Source: Corylus avellana (taxonomy: Eukaryota > Streptophyta > Magnoliopsida > Fagales > Betulaceae). Taken from it: DNA of 64,000 nt. The position numbers and the translations under genes were made by a program. Below the pieces are notes generated by a model. The model had not been told where the DNA came from. It saw nothing but the letters and a program-made list of their open reading frames with translations, and ran no database searches. Shown here piece after piece: positions 33,730 to 45,228 of this stretch. How positions within the stretch are numbered: position 1 is the first letter of the stretch; each line of letters starts with the position of its first letter. Location: NCBI RefSeq assembly GCF_901000735.1, contig NC_081545.1:26999513-27063512 (forward strand). Reading direction: 5' to 3'.

Positions 33730-35189
33730 CCTATAATCATTATTGACCTTTTTATTAACTGCATGTGGCATGAATTGCAGCATACTCATGGGCCCAAAAA
33801 GTCCATGGGTCTAAGAGCCCGATCAAGTCCTAGGAGGCCCAAAATGGCTCAATGGCCCATACCACAAAATATAAGATTTTCTCCCCCTCTCACAGATTAT
33901 TCATCACCAATTATTCATGAAGTGATCATTCTTTGAGATCATCTAGGCCACTAAAATATATTCAGGGACAACGAATGCAACATGTTGAATCCAGCCATCG
34001 AAAAGGCCGAAGTGGCATGAATGGCCTTATTACAGGCATATCAAATAGGTCTAGAAAAAGAGGAGGCATTAACATTCATCCGATCATGGACGGAACTACG
34101 TTAAAGGGTGGTGGCCCTCACTAATTTTTAAATATTTTTTTATTAAGTTAAATATATGTACATTTTTTGTTTAAAAATTAGGTTTGGTCTTACCAAAATT
34201 GGGCTTAACCCCTCATGGCCCTTAAAATGAGAATTTGAATTTTTTCCCGTTCATTTAAACTAGACAAAAAAAATATGTGAAATGACAATTTTATCTCTAT
34301 TTTAAAACTAAATGAATCCCCTCCAGTTAAAATGAACCGGAGAGAATCCTTGTCCTTGAAATGAGAAATCCTAATTATGTCCCGATCAATCCATTTAAAA
34401 TCAAAGTTAGCAAGTAGAATCAAGGCTCACACAATGATCAAAGATTTACTTAAATTAACTTGTATCCTATTTTGAAGTACCAAATACCTTACTCATAGCT
34501 TGCTGTTCGTTCAACCTTATACCCTATTTCTTTCTTTCTTTCCTTCTTTCCTTCCTTCCTTTTTTCTGTTTTTCTTTTGTTTATTTTATCTTTTAAATTA
34601 ATACCATATTGAATAATCGTGTGAAATAGCTAGAGAGTGAAGCCAAAGAGAGTAATTAAAGTTGCACACGTCATGCATGCGTCACTACTAGAACAACTTT
34701 TAGCAATTTATTTACAAATTACGTACCATGTTGTGGGTCTGGGCATTTTTAACTTCATTCTCAAATATGCCACATATATATGTGTGTGTGTGTGAAAATC
34801 CTACGTGTTTGGTGATCTAATTTAGCCGACTTCGATTTTCGAGTGAATGCTATTTTGTTTTACCCAACCTTCAATGTCCAAGTTTTTTTTGGTGAGCACA
34901 AAAAATATTCACCTATATCATATATCAATTTTCTGTTTTAAGTGTTTTAATTTAGGGCTTATCTTTTTCATTTTTTTTTTTAATCAAAAGGGTAGGAGTT
35001 GGCGACCGATAATGGCTATTTTATCTGAACATGACCATAGTAGTATATGCCTGTCGGAAACCACTTAAGAAGGCAATGCATAAATAGCGGGAACCATGAG
35101 CACTCTCTCAAGACCAATTGAGTCATAACTAGCTGACTCAACTTCATAAAGACATCAATGATTCATAATATGGCTAATACTAATCATAT

Positions 35190-35292
35190 TTTTGTGAGTG
35201 ATTCTCCATTGTAGAGAATTGAACCCACATCTTAATACGTGCCTAACCCTATGAGAATTTCCTTAAGAAAACTAAACCACCACCGGCTTATC
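35190..35292 (-). mobile_element. tRNA-derived SINE, antisense, copy A
   Basis: The minus strand reads GGTGGTGGTTTAG (A-box-like) near 35290 and GTGGGTTCAATTCTC (B-box-like) near 35225, followed by ACAATGGAGAATCACTCAC. The same family lies in sense at 48026-48122 and, as the copy-B counterpart, at about 57608-57706. Confidence 0.6.
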
Positions 35293-36797
35293 TTCATGGA
35301 GGTTTAGGTAGCTAATCTACTTTTTCATTTTAGTAATAATTAACATTGGAATTTTTGTAGTTTTCACCTTAATTTTGACACCTCTATATTGTGGTAGAAA
35401 ATTACCCTACTTTTGTTTTTCAAAGGATGTGCGTGGAAATTAGGCACAAAATCCCGATGAAAAATATAGGATGTGATTAATCAAATTAAACCAATCTAGT
35501 CTCTACGCGCGCGTGTCCTCAAGCAAGCACCCACGATCTTAGTGGCAATAAATTAACGAGACAAAGTAAGACTTAGATAATGGTTAATTTCCTTAATCAT
35601 TTTTTAACCAAACTCTTGCGTCCATAACTCCATGTCATCTCCCTCTACCTTAAAAGCACAAAGACGGTTTCGAACGCGTTTCTTTCCTACCTTAAACGAA
35701 TCATTAAGAGAAGAAAAGCAACTACTAGCTAGAACTCAAAACACTTTAGTACCCTTTTCTTAATTTTTTTATTTTTTTATTTTTTTTAAAATCACTCTGT
35801 ATACGGTATACCTTATCTGCAGCATTAATATCAACATAGTGCTTCAACAAAGGATCCATAAGGGATTACGTACGTGTGTGGAGAAAACCATTTCAGGCAT
35901 CCAATTAATATATATATATTTTTTTAAAAAATAACCAGTTTTTAAATCCAAGAAGACCGATCGAGAATCATCAGACATCAGCAACTAGTTTCTTAAACCA
36001 AAAACCATACAAGAAATCAAGCAGAATTACTATCCAATATGGTCTTTAGAAATTTAATTATTTATCTGTTTTTTTTGCTTGATAATTATATCATTTAAAA
36101 ACAGAGGGGTTATAATACTTTTATAGACGATATATATACAATGATAACTATAACTCTCATGTTCTACCCTTTAAACTCCATTCTCCCATGGAAATAACCT
36201 CCAAAAAAAGTATGTTAATTACCTAGGAAATAACCATATATAACAATGTAGCTTGAAAATTTTTTGTTTCTTGTCGTACGTGCAAAATAAGCAAATGGCC
36301 CCAAGAATTAAAAATTAAAAAAAAGGCACCAAAATGTTGAACCTCAGTGGATGCCATCTCGTTCAACTTATCCATCTTAAAAGGGTTCATTTAGGGCATT
36401 TTTTGAAATTGAGATCGCATTTCTCATGGGTTTAATAGGTTCACTGGAAATTAGCATGGACACGCAATACCACAGCCACTATTTCACATACAACGAGGTA
36501 AATAACAAACAAACAAGGTGCTTGTTTTGGTGTAAGTTTGTAGCTTCGTCGTCATTCCTTTTCTTGTTTTGGTAAAATTGATAATTAAGAGGTCCACGTG
36601 GGTGTTTGCTGCTTCCAAATCGACCACCTCTCTAGCTTCTTTATAAACGACCGCGTTAATTGTATTGTGATGTGAAAGACGGTGGTCGATCTTCTGCTCC
36701 TCATCACCAGTTTGAAGTATTCTGAAAAGTTCGCGTGTTCTGTTTTCCTAAGTTGTCTTTAAGGTTGTTGTTGCCGGCCGATAGTTTCAGCACCGAC

Positions 36798-37382
36798 ATG
36801 GGGCAAGAAATAAAGACTTTTTGCATATTTTTTGCTGCATTTTCGACGGTTGCAGCAACGCTGGAATCATTGAAGCGTTTAGACTTGTCCAACAGCTCCA
36901 TCAACGGTACTTTCCCTCCACTCATCACCGGCCTTAACTTCTTGAACATTTCGCTCAACAACTTCACCGGACTGGTTGCCCCGGCCACGTACCGGAAATT
37001 TGGCAAATCGGCGTTTATCCATTATTCATCAAAAACGCCAATAATTCAAATTCCACCTCACCTGCCCCTCCAAAAACACCACCCCATAGACAAACACGCT
37101 AGTACGAGAAAACCCAAATCCAAAACCAAAGTTCTCGGCCTATCATGTGCATCTGCATGGCGCATGGTGCATGAATCCCATTTTTCAAGAGCACCTACAA
37201 TTCACCAACTGGGCGATTTCGGCAATGTAGAGTTTGCTGCAGGGGGCTACAATTGCTTTACACGTGCCCAACTGAAAGAAAAGGTGATCGAAACCAATTT
37301 GATGGCCGGTGGGTCGGATAGAACGACTGTTTTTCAATTTCCGGCGGATAATGGACATATCAGCGGCCTCTTTCGCCACTGA
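36798..37382 (+). pseudogene. Short LRR receptor-kinase-like relic, copy A (194-codon ORF)
   Basis: A TTTATAAAC TATA-like box at about 36640 precedes an ATG at 36798. The ORF has a hydrophobic start and one clear LRR ([15 protein letters not shown]). A second LRR-like strand ([10 protein letters not shown]) follows, then [11 protein letters not shown], a Pro/His/Lys-rich linker with Lys-Pro-Lys-Ser-Lys-Thr-Lys-Val-Leu, and an unrelated-looking tail. The order resembles the end of an LRR-RLK ectodomain and its juxtamembrane linker, but there is no membrane helix or kinase and too few repeats. I read it as a shortened relic. It may still be expressed, because promoter and start are present in both copies. 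Confidence 0.5.
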
Positions 37383-37886
37383 ATGGGACGTCGAAAATAG
37401 AGACGAGGTTGTCTATGACCATATATAATCTTCTTTTCTATCCTTCTGTTTTAGTATTTTCTATGCAAAAAATTTTGCTTGTAAAACATTTTCCTGGAGA
37501 ATGTAAGTGAAAAGAGGTTTTTGGTGTTTTCCCACTAAAAAAAAAAACAAAAAAAAAAAAAGCATACTTAGTGATGTTGGGAATAGTGATGTTTTGGAAA
37601 ACATCAATGGATATGCTTATGGAAATATCCAGTGGATATCAAAGGGAATATTGGTTATATACAGCTAGCATGTTGAGTGCAATCAATGTCTTACAAGTGT
37701 CGATGCCATATTGCCATATTATATTTTTGGCATAGCAATGAAAATTTATTTATATAAAGGTGAAGATGAATCTTGTGCACAAGTTACACGAAATTAAATC
37801 AGCGTTTCTAACCAACAAAATGAAAAGAAGCGCGCTAATGGTCCTGCTTAATACAAATTAACTTGATAACTTGAGAAAACTCATTA
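37383..37886. other. Spacer with A-rich break where copies A and B diverge
   Basis: Homology to copy B stops near 37460 and resumes near 37595 (TTTTGGAAAACATCAAT), which matches copy B at about 61793. The A-rich tract at about 37537-37561 sits at the break. No gene. Confidence 0.6.
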
Positions 37887-38333
37887 TTAAGCTCCTTTGA
37901 TTCCACCAGGACGATCATAAAAAATAAGACGTCCAAAATATTCATTGATATATCCTAAATCTTTAATGTTGTATGCATGTGGATTAGATGCATACACCTC
38001 TGAATCGATTGGATTGACAAAATTAAACGTTGCATTCTCATATGCAGCTCCAATTCGCCGACTATGAGCGAAATATAATGATGACTTCCAAGGCGGAGAA
38101 AGGCCAGTACCCATAGGGGGACTAGGCTGGTCTAGTGGACTGTAAACTTCTCCTTCCCAATCAGCTTGATTGCCAAACTCATTCAATTTGCCAAATAGTG
38201 TCGAAGGCCAAAAACCAACTTGATAATTCTCTTCTTCATAGTATAATGACCAGACAAATTTTGTTGAATTTGGCCCACCAAGTACGTATTTCCTACCATG
38301 TACGGTAGTAAGTAAAAATTAAACAAAACTTTG

Positions 38334-38385
<52 letters not shown>

Positions 38386-40068
38386 TGGCTATTTTTTCCT
38401 CCATATATTTGTTTAGTAATTTAATGAACATCTAAAAATATTTTACCTTATTGATTCGCAATTTAAGGGCGAATTGCAGTTGTCTACCTACAACAGAAGT
38501 CGCATTTATGGGCCAGCCTAGAGGCATTTGTGAATTTATTTGCACATATCCAGGACATTGTTGATTGGAACATTCTGTTCTTCCATCAATCAGCTGGTAG
38601 AATGAGTTCATTGAAAAAAAGATTTTGCTATCAATAGAAAAATATAAAGTATAAATCCTTTGATTTGTAACAAATAGTTCAAAAAAATGAAATTACTCAA
38701 CACAATCTACAAAAACCCACAGTGAGGTGCGTAAATAGCCGAGTTTGGTTGTCTTTGAACAATAAAGGATTTAGCTAAAAAGAAATTTGCTCAGTATATA
38801 TATGTTTGTGTTTATTAGCAAATGATAAACTATCTTAAAATAGGGAATTACCATGAACCCTGTTTTTATGGTGTCAAAACCATTTGAAAGTGTCATCCGG
38901 AAAGCACTATATTGAGACCCAGTAACTCCTTCTGTATGAAATAAGCTAAAAAATGATTCAATTCCAGCAAGCTTCCTATTGGGGTGAATTTTTGTTCGAA
39001 GTATTGCATACTGCATGAGATATCCACATTCTTAATTCACTTGCATCACTAACACTAGGGTAGATTCACTAACAAAAAATAATGCATTTTTTTTAGCACC
39101 AAAAAAAAAAAAAAAATGATACTTACATGATGTCCAGGTTCTTCATTGATATTTGAAGAATGTATCTTTCAAAGGATTTTGGCTCTTGCCAAGTCATCTT
39201 TACTGATTCTTATTATAGGAACTGTTCCATAAGGACATCCTGGACCTTTTAGCCCAATATTTAAGGGTAATTTCCCTTTGGCTCTCAGTCCTTGTAAAAA
39301 CAACTTACGTTTCATCTCTAATGATACTCTTGAAAGGTTAGAACGATATCAATTCTATCAATTAGCATTTGAAAAGAAAAAGGATTTTCATTAACAGTTC
39401 AACCTCAAATGTAGTATTCTTCCAAAAAGGATGATCAAAGCTAGGTTGTTTGTAGAAATCAATACAATCGTATATATCTCCATCTCTTGCCTGCAGATTT
39501 CAAATCTAAATCCAATAATGATTAATCACAAGTTCAATTGTGATTTTAAGAGCCACATCATTCTTGAAGGGACACAAAAGTGATACAATAAGGACATATA
39601 GCATTACTCCGTGCCAATTTTACCTTAGAGTTAGCCAATAAATTAAAAATGGTTTCAAAAATATTGGGGTCTAATAATATGAAATAAAATAGGATATATA
39701 AATTATGTATATGGCATTAAATTTTATTATTACGATTAAGTGTGGCTTGAGCCCATGGATGACTCTTAATCTCTTATATATATATAGAGGTGCATGCTAG
39801 GATAGGGAGCTTGATTTTTATCCTGATCATTAGTTCAATATCGATCTTATGCAAAATATTTGAAATATGCATAGAAATAAAGAATTAAAAGAATAACTTT
39901 TGGAAATCTTACTTGGATGCTTTTAATTGCAGAAGTTTTAAGATTTTTAAGTCACTTCTTGAATTTCAGTTCTTCCTTTAAAGATAATCCCCAATCAGCT
40001 TCAACTAGATTTCCGCTAAGATAGAGAAAGCACAGGAAGAAAACTATTAAGTCCACCCTTGCCGCCAT
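37887..40068 (-). pseudogene. Neprosin-domain (DUF239/DUF4409) protein gene, broken copy A
   Basis: Seven exons in transcription order: 40068..39913, 39490..39404, 39315..39127, 39010..38852, 38774..38721, 38593..38447, 38292..37887. It has a signal peptide and then the activation-peptide-like domain (Gly-Asp-Ile-Tyr-Asp-Cys-Ile-Asp-Phe-Tyr-Lys-Gln-Pro). The Neprosin domain follows, including Cys-Pro-Gly-Tyr-Val-Gln and Phe-Trp-Pro-Ser-Thr-Leu-Phe. Plant neprosin-type proteins are secreted; characterised members are glutamic prolyl endopeptidases. Three lesions are visible: TGA in exon 1 (codon 39), TGA in exon 3 (codon 49 of that exon), and four extra bases near the start of exon 7 that shift the frame. 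Splice sites are otherwise kept. Copy B (62052-63625) lacks the exon-3 stop and the shift, so A is a recent pseudogene. Confidence 0.88.
38341..38382. repeat. (TA)n microsatellite in Neprosin intron, copy A
   Basis: A pure TA tract of about 42 bp inside the intron between exons 6 and 7. It is absent or very short in copy B at the corresponding place. Confidence 0.85.
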
Positions 40069-40429
40069 GATCAATAAACACATATGAGTTTGTAGATTTA
40101 AAGCGTGTAAACACAAATATTTTTATCCTAGAAAACATTCATATTTATACGAAATGACATTACTTGCTTGGCAAACCATAAATATTATTGTCCAGCCTTA
40201 ATATGTCTTCTGTATTAATTAAAATATTTATAGGATTGCACAATAATAATGACGTTAATGATGAAAGATAAAACATAGAAATTGTCCAACCTAAACATAC
40301 CAATTGCATTAATTATGAAGGCTATAAAATTGTCAAATAATAATGACAATAATGAAAATGATGGTTCTAATTTCTTTATAAATTGACAATAACTAAATGA
40401 ACTTCATTTAAGACATATAGCCTTTAATA

Positions 40430-40589
40430 AGAGTAATGCTCGGAACCATATTTTTATCCTCTTAAAACTGATATGGCTTTTAAAATTACCATTAAATTTT
40501 AGATGAATCATACTTGAATTTTGATCCAATAGTGATTTTGAAAGCTACACCAGTTTTAGGAGGATAAAAATATGGTCCTTAGCATTACT
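40430..40589. mobile_element. 160-bp MITE with 9-bp target-site duplication (Mutator-like)
   Basis: Terminal inverted repeats of about 35-40 bp: left AGTAATGCTCGGAACCATAT continuing TTTTATCCTCTTAAAACTG, right in reverse AGTAATGCTAAGGACCATAT continuing TTTTATCCTCCTAAAACTG. It is flanked by the 9-bp direct repeat CCTTTAATA (40421-40429 and 40590-40598). Long TIRs and a 9-bp duplication are typical of Mutator-derived MITEs. Confidence 0.8.
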
Positions 40590-40673
40590 CCTTTAATAAT
40601 TCAGATTCAAGTACTATTAACTGACAATAAATGTGAGTAATTTGGATTTTTCAATTCTCAATCATTATTTTTA

Positions 40674-40850
40674 AGAGAAGTGCTAGGAAGCCAAACAAAT
40701 GAACCTAGAAAATTTTTCAAACTGACTTGGCAAACAGTGAGTGGCAGACAAGGGAGAGTGAATTGCATTTTTTTTTTAATTCAAAAACCCTTGCCACGTC
40801 AATTTAGAATTTTTTCTAGGTTCATTTGTTTGACTTTCTAACCCTTCTCT
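40674..40850. mobile_element. MITE with ~55-bp terminal inverted repeats
   Basis: Left arm AGAGAAGTGCTAGGAAGCC then AAACAAATGAACCTAG; right arm in reverse AGAGAAGGGTTAGAAAGTC then AAACAAATGAACCTAG, both running on to a TGACNTGGCA motif. AT-rich flanks resemble each other (TATTTTTAA type), so a 9-bp target duplication is possible but not clean. Confidence 0.7.
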
Positions 40851-42496
40851 ATTTTTTTAAATTAAAATTTGAAGATTATTTTGTTGATTTTCTGTTTTTC
40901 TATTATATATATATATTCTTCTATATACTTCTTGTTTTGCTGTATTTGTATCTCCATTTGTTGCTTTATTTATTTATTTTTTTTTTATGTATTTATTGTT
41001 GGGTTCCTTGGATTTTTTGGGTTTTAGTCTCTATGTGCCATTGTGGTTTGATCTTGCAGTGGAGACTTGCACTACTAGATATAGAGTACCCACTCTTCAT
41101 CAACTCCTGCTTCAAATTTTAATAGTGCCTTTCCCGCTTCAGCTTCATTCGAATGGTTGTTACAGCTTCCTAGTGGAGATTCATATAGGTTTTAGAGGCT
41201 TTTTAAGGTTCGTGCACCTTAAGAGAATGACTCTCCTTGGTTTGCTTTCATCTCCAATTCAAAGACTTTATTTCTTCGGTAAAACTAGTTGCAAGACTAG
41301 AAATGTTTTTCATAAGAGAGTCCCTTCAATCAAGATGGGTTGTAAAATAAGAGTTTTACAGCCTCTAGTAAAATTTTGACAAGCTAGTTAAAAACACCAA
41401 ATATAATGTATATGAAAACACTCGATCCGCTAACCGAAATCCCTATAGAGCAAAAAATAAAATAAAATAAAATAAAAACCCTTTTACAGTACCCCCACTC
41501 ATCTACGCCTAAACCACCAACGCCTCCTCCACCGAGCGATGCAGCCAGAATCTGCCCGAAGCCACCGAATTTTGGGTTGTGATTCTTTGTGGTTTGGTTT
41601 GTTTGTTCAAGAAATGTGAGATTCTTGCAATTTTTAGTTTTTCTGGGATGGAGGTGGCGAAATTGCTTGTGATTGAGAACTATTTTATCGCTTCATATTA
41701 TGAAATGTGAAGTTAATTATGTAGTAAGAAAATGCAAGGAAATACTATTATGATTTATTACTGTGTAGCAAATTGTCTATAACTTAGTTTACCATTTAGC
41801 CATACAACATTTATTAAAACTCATTTGTGAAAACCTTACATACATGGTTGTTTAGTAAACACGTACGAGTGATGAGATACATTTTCAAATACATGGGGGC
41901 TCTCATATTAAATGGTTAGTTTGCTTGAACTTACTAAGTCGTAGACTCACACTTTTACTTATAAAATTTTATAGATGGTTGAGGAAAAACAAGAAGATAA
42001 AAATCTGTATGAATGATTGATCTATGATGCATATGACTGATATGATGCCCCAGATATTGGAAGGGCTCAAGACCGGCTCGATTACATGCCCTCTGTAATG
42101 AGCCAACCCAGTACTGACAAAGCTCAATTCGGCTTGGTTCATTTACAGTCCTATACATGTATAGGAAAATGCTCAAATTTTCCTTCATTATGATGAAGTC
42201 GTCTATTTAAACTTAGGTTGTCTGAAAGTACTTGGTCATATATATATATATATATGCGATGTAAATATCTGAAAATAGGTAAGATATTTATATAGATATT
42301 TTGGTGCGATAGTTGGTATCAATTATTGACAAAGATCTAATACAATCAATCCAACGAAAGATAAACAATACCAAAAAAAAAAAAAAAAGAAGATAAATAA
42401 GGTACGTAACATGCATGTCCTACATGAGGCCACTTTGTACGTATGATAATTATTCATACACAAACAACTAACAGCTACGTTTGTACTATCTACAAT

Positions 42497-44026
42497 CTAC
42501 TTGACTCTTGGGATAACCTGAGCTCGCACCGGATTCTTCATAACTACCAAGAATTCTTCCTTCTCCGACAGATCAACACCATCCACAGCTTTCCACTCAA
42601 AATTCCAAACCAAATTTGCAACAAAGTACTCTAGAATAAGGGATCCAAATTTGTAACCGGGACACATCCTCCTCCCAGCACCAAAGGGCAACATCTTAAA
42701 CGATGACACATCACCCACTTCTTCTCCACCGTCATCACTACTAGACCTACTCATCATCCTTTCAGGCCTAAACTCCATAGGATTCTCCCACACCGTTGGA
42801 TCGCGCCCTATTATTGCTGTTCCGATGAGCACCGTTGTATTTTTGGGGATAGTGTAGCCACATAACTCCATATCTTCTGTGTTTGTGTGTGGAACTAAGG
42901 AGGTGTTTGGAGGGTGAATTCTGAGACATTCGAGGATCACCGCTTTCAAATATGGAATCCTCTGCAAATCCTCCTCCTTAACCTCCTTCGCTCCTTGTTC
43001 CACAACTCGGCTGATTTCACCAAAAAGCTTGGCTTGAATACGCGGGTGCTTCACCAAATACGCCATGACCCAGTGGAACATCGTTGCGGTTGAGTCGGCA
43101 CCTGCGTTGATAAACTCAGAGCTCAAGCTCAGTACATCGGCCTCCTCAAGCTTACCGGCGCCCTCAGAAATTTCCAAATCCAGTAAGGTGTCCGTGTATG
43201 TAACCAAATCCACTTCTTTGGCGCCCTTCTCTTGCTTCAACTTCTGGCGAGCTCTAATATGAGGCATCAGGATGTCGTATTGACGCTTTAAAAATTGAGT
43301 ATACCTTTGCCAGCGCTTTCTATAGACAAGCTTCCCTAATCTCGGCCAGGAAGCGAAGACGCTGAACTTAGCGTAGCTGACAAGAAATGTATATTGTATG
43401 TGTTCGACTTCTCGAATTGCATCTTCACCGATGTCGCCATATGTCATGAGAATGAACAAGGAAAACACAGCGCGGTGGAGGTGCTCAAAGAGTTGTACGG
43501 CCTCGCCCTCTTGCTTGGAACATTGCTTGAAGCTGTTAACCAATGTTTCCATGGATCGGTTGCGGACGAAGGAGAAGGATTTCAAGCTAGAAGGGTGGAG
43601 AGCTTCGGACATGAGATTACGACGAAGGACACGCCAAGTAAGGCCGTAGGGGGATCCCCCAATATCTTTGCGCTTGTTGCTGAGAACGTAGCTGACGGGG
43701 ACAAGTGGTGGGCGGTTTGCAAAGATGGCGCTGTTTTTAACAAGGGCTTGGTGGGCAATGGGGTAGGAGGTTATGAAAACGAGGGGTTTAGAGCCGACGA
43801 GGAGTGTCATGATGTGGCCATACTTTTGGGAGAGGTTAGAGAGGAGGGAACGAAGTTCAATTGTTGATTTGGGAAGTAAATGGAGGTGTCCTATTATGGG
43901 AAGAGAAGGGGGTCCTGGTGGGAACTCATTCTTTTTTGTGGTTTTGGAGGAGAAGAGAAGAGTGAAGAGGGTTTTTATGGAAAAGCATGCAGAGAGAGAT
44001 AGGAGGATGATGAGCCACAACTCCAT
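42497..44026 (-). CDS. Cytochrome P450, CYP89-like (A-type, ER membrane)
   Basis: A 509-residue intronless ORF. An N-terminal membrane anchor (about 2-26) is followed by the Pro-rich hinge Phe-Pro-Pro-Gly-Pro-Pro-Ser-Leu-Pro. The C-helix has Trp-Arg-Val-Leu-Arg-Arg-Asn, and the I-helix reads Ala-Gly-Ala-Asp-Ser-Thr-Ala. The K-helix ExxR is Glu-Cys-Leu-Arg, followed by the PERF-type Phe-Arg-Pro-Glu-Arg. The heme loop is Pro-Phe-Gly-Ala-Gly-Arg-Arg-Met-Cys-Pro-Gly-Tyr with the ligand at about Cys455. All invariant residues are present, so it should be an active NADPH-P450-reductase-dependent monooxygenase. Single-exon structure and sequence style point to CYP89A; substrates in that family are mostly undefined, although one Arabidopsis member acts on chlorophyll catabolites. 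A TATAAAT box lies at 44095-44101. It sits within copy A; a second copy, if kept, would be right of the window. Confidence 0.92.
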   Translation of the reverse strand: MELWLIILLSLSACFSIKTLFTLLFSSKTTKKNEFPPGPPSLPIIGHLHLLPKSTIELRSLLSNLSQKYGHIMTLLVGSKPLVFITSYPIAHQALVKNSAIFANRPPLVPVSYVLSNKRKDIGGSPYGLTWRVLRRNLMSEALHPSSLKSFSFVRNRSMETLVNSFKQCSKQEGEAVQLFEHLHRAVFSLFILMTYGDIGEDAIREVEHIQYTFLVSYAKFSVFASWPRLGKLVYRKRWQRYTQFLKRQYDILMPHIRARQKLKQEKGAKEVDLVTYTDTLLDLEISEGAGKLEEADVLSLSSEFINAGADSTATMFHWVMAYLVKHPRIQAKLFGEISRVVEQGAKEVKEEDLQRIPYLKAVILECLRIHPPNTSLVPHTNTEDMELCGYTIPKNTTVLIGTAIIGRDPTVWENPMEFRPERMMSRSSSDDGGEEVGDVSSFKMLPFGAGRRMCPGYKFGSLILEYFVANLVWNFEWKAVDGVDLSEKEEFLVVMKNPVRAQVIPRVK

Positions 44027-44094
44027 GGATCTAGTTAGCTAGCTCGCTCCAAGTATTAATTAGCTTGAAGATGGATGCATATGCTGCATGCCTC

Positions 44095-44101
44095 ATTTAT
44101 A
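44095..44101 (-). promoter_or_regulatory. TATA box of the P450 gene
   Basis: The minus strand reads TATAAAT about 70 bases upstream of the start codon at 44026. Confidence 0.55.
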
Positions 44102-44704
44102 TGCAACAAACCAACAACCATGGCCAACTCTGTAAGACCATGACCATGAAGCATTAATGATGCAAGTACTAAACAAACATGTGTGAAGAAGCTTCTTTGG
44201 ATCAGCCAGTTGCCTCGATCCGTACGTCTCTCTTTCTATTTGGCATTGTGCGTTCTTTTTCTTTTTCTTCGATCTCTAAACTGTCTCGTTTTTGACCACC
44301 ATCCTCCAAGGGATGGTGGCGCTGCATGTGTAGTGGGTCAGGCCTTGCTTATGATATTTGTTCTCTCGGCCACTTGTCTAAGTTCATGACTTGGTCTCAT
44401 TATGCCACGTAATAATTATGCTTTGCCCTCTTTTTCGGTACTATATCTTTTCTTCTTTTTTATTATAAAATTTTTGTAATTAAATGTAAATCGTTAAAAA
44501 AAAAAAATTTATACCACCTAATTAGTCAAATCTCGAAATAAATAACTCCTCTGATTCCATAAAAATAAAAGTTGTAAGAAAACTGCTACACTTTACAAAA
44601 TTTGTCTCTAAAACTTAGTTTTCAAATAATATGTCATAATTTCATAAGTTGGTAATACATTTTTTCAAACAAAAAAGAAAAGAAAAAGTCAAGGCAGCAA
44701 GTTA

Positions 44705-45228
44705 AAGGCGAATTAAAGCTAATGATAGTGGAATAGCGGCGACTCTTAGAGTCGTTGCTGATGATAGTGGAATAGCGGCAACTCTTGGTTGCCGCTATTA
44801 ATTTTTTTTATATCATTAGCGGCGACCTTAAAGTCGCCGCTAATGATAGTGAATAGCGGCGACTCTTAGAGTTGTCGCTGATGATAGTGGAATAGCGGCA
44901 ACTCTTGGTTGCCGCTATTAATTTTTTTATATCATTAGCGGCGACTCTCTGGTCGCCGCTATTGGTATACCAATAGCGGCAACCCTAAGGCTATTTCGAA
45001 CATATTTTTGCGGCGACAAAAAAAGTCATTAGCAGCGACTCAAAGTTGCCGCTAATGACCCCCCATTAGCGGCAACCCTAAAAGTTGCCGCTATTTGGCA
45101 TCAGCGTCCGATTACTAGCGACAACCAAATAGCAGTCACTTTGTCCCCGCTATTGGTAAATAGCAGCCATTTTTTGGGTCATTAGCGGCGACTTTGAGTT
45201 GCCGCTAATGACCAAATTTTTTGTAGTG
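44705..45228. mobile_element. CACTA (En/Spm-like) terminus with AGCGGCGAC palindrome array
   Basis: The right end, reversed, reads CACTACAAAAAATTTGG (45212-45228), the hallmark CACTA terminus. Inside it is a dense array of AGCGGCGAC/AGCGGCAAC words and their inverses forming nested hairpins. One ~130-bp unit (TGATAGTGGAATAGCGGC ... TTATATCATTAGCGGCGA) is present twice in tandem at about 44721-44850 and 44851-44945. Subterminal repeats of this kind bind the transposase in this superfamily. I see no matching left terminus within the window, so this is a truncated or decayed element. Confidence 0.7.

Larger units (their letters stand above)
31400..36640. other. Intergenic region of copy A (5.2 kb)
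   Basis: No gene supported on either strand. It contains long A/T runs, a 208-bp LTR-like element (33522-33729), an antisense SINE (about 35190-35292), a CTTT/CTTC-rich tract at about 34530-34560 and a short TG repeat near 34780. The whole stretch is collinear with about 53810-59030 in copy B, with many small indels. Confidence 0.55.
40069..42496. other. Intergenic region with two complete MITEs
   Basis: Contains the Neprosin-A promoter, the MITEs at 40430-40589 and about 40674-40850, a T-rich stretch at 40830-41000, and the P450 3' flank. The ORF-like piece at 40990-41380 has no recognisable domain and is not called. Confidence 0.5.

Noticed and set aside
40987..41379. 130-codon ORF (plus)
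   Set aside because: Hydrophobic, low-complexity start, no domain, no splice-supported extension, and no typical promoter or codon pattern.
43394..43867. 157-codon ORF on the plus strand
   Set aside because: It is the antisense shadow of the P450 coding sequence, which has all family motifs on the minus strand.
44721..45228. CRISPR-like regularly spaced repeats
   Set aside because: Repeats are inverted and direct AGCGGCGAC words without equal spacers, in a plant genome, ending at a CACTA terminus.
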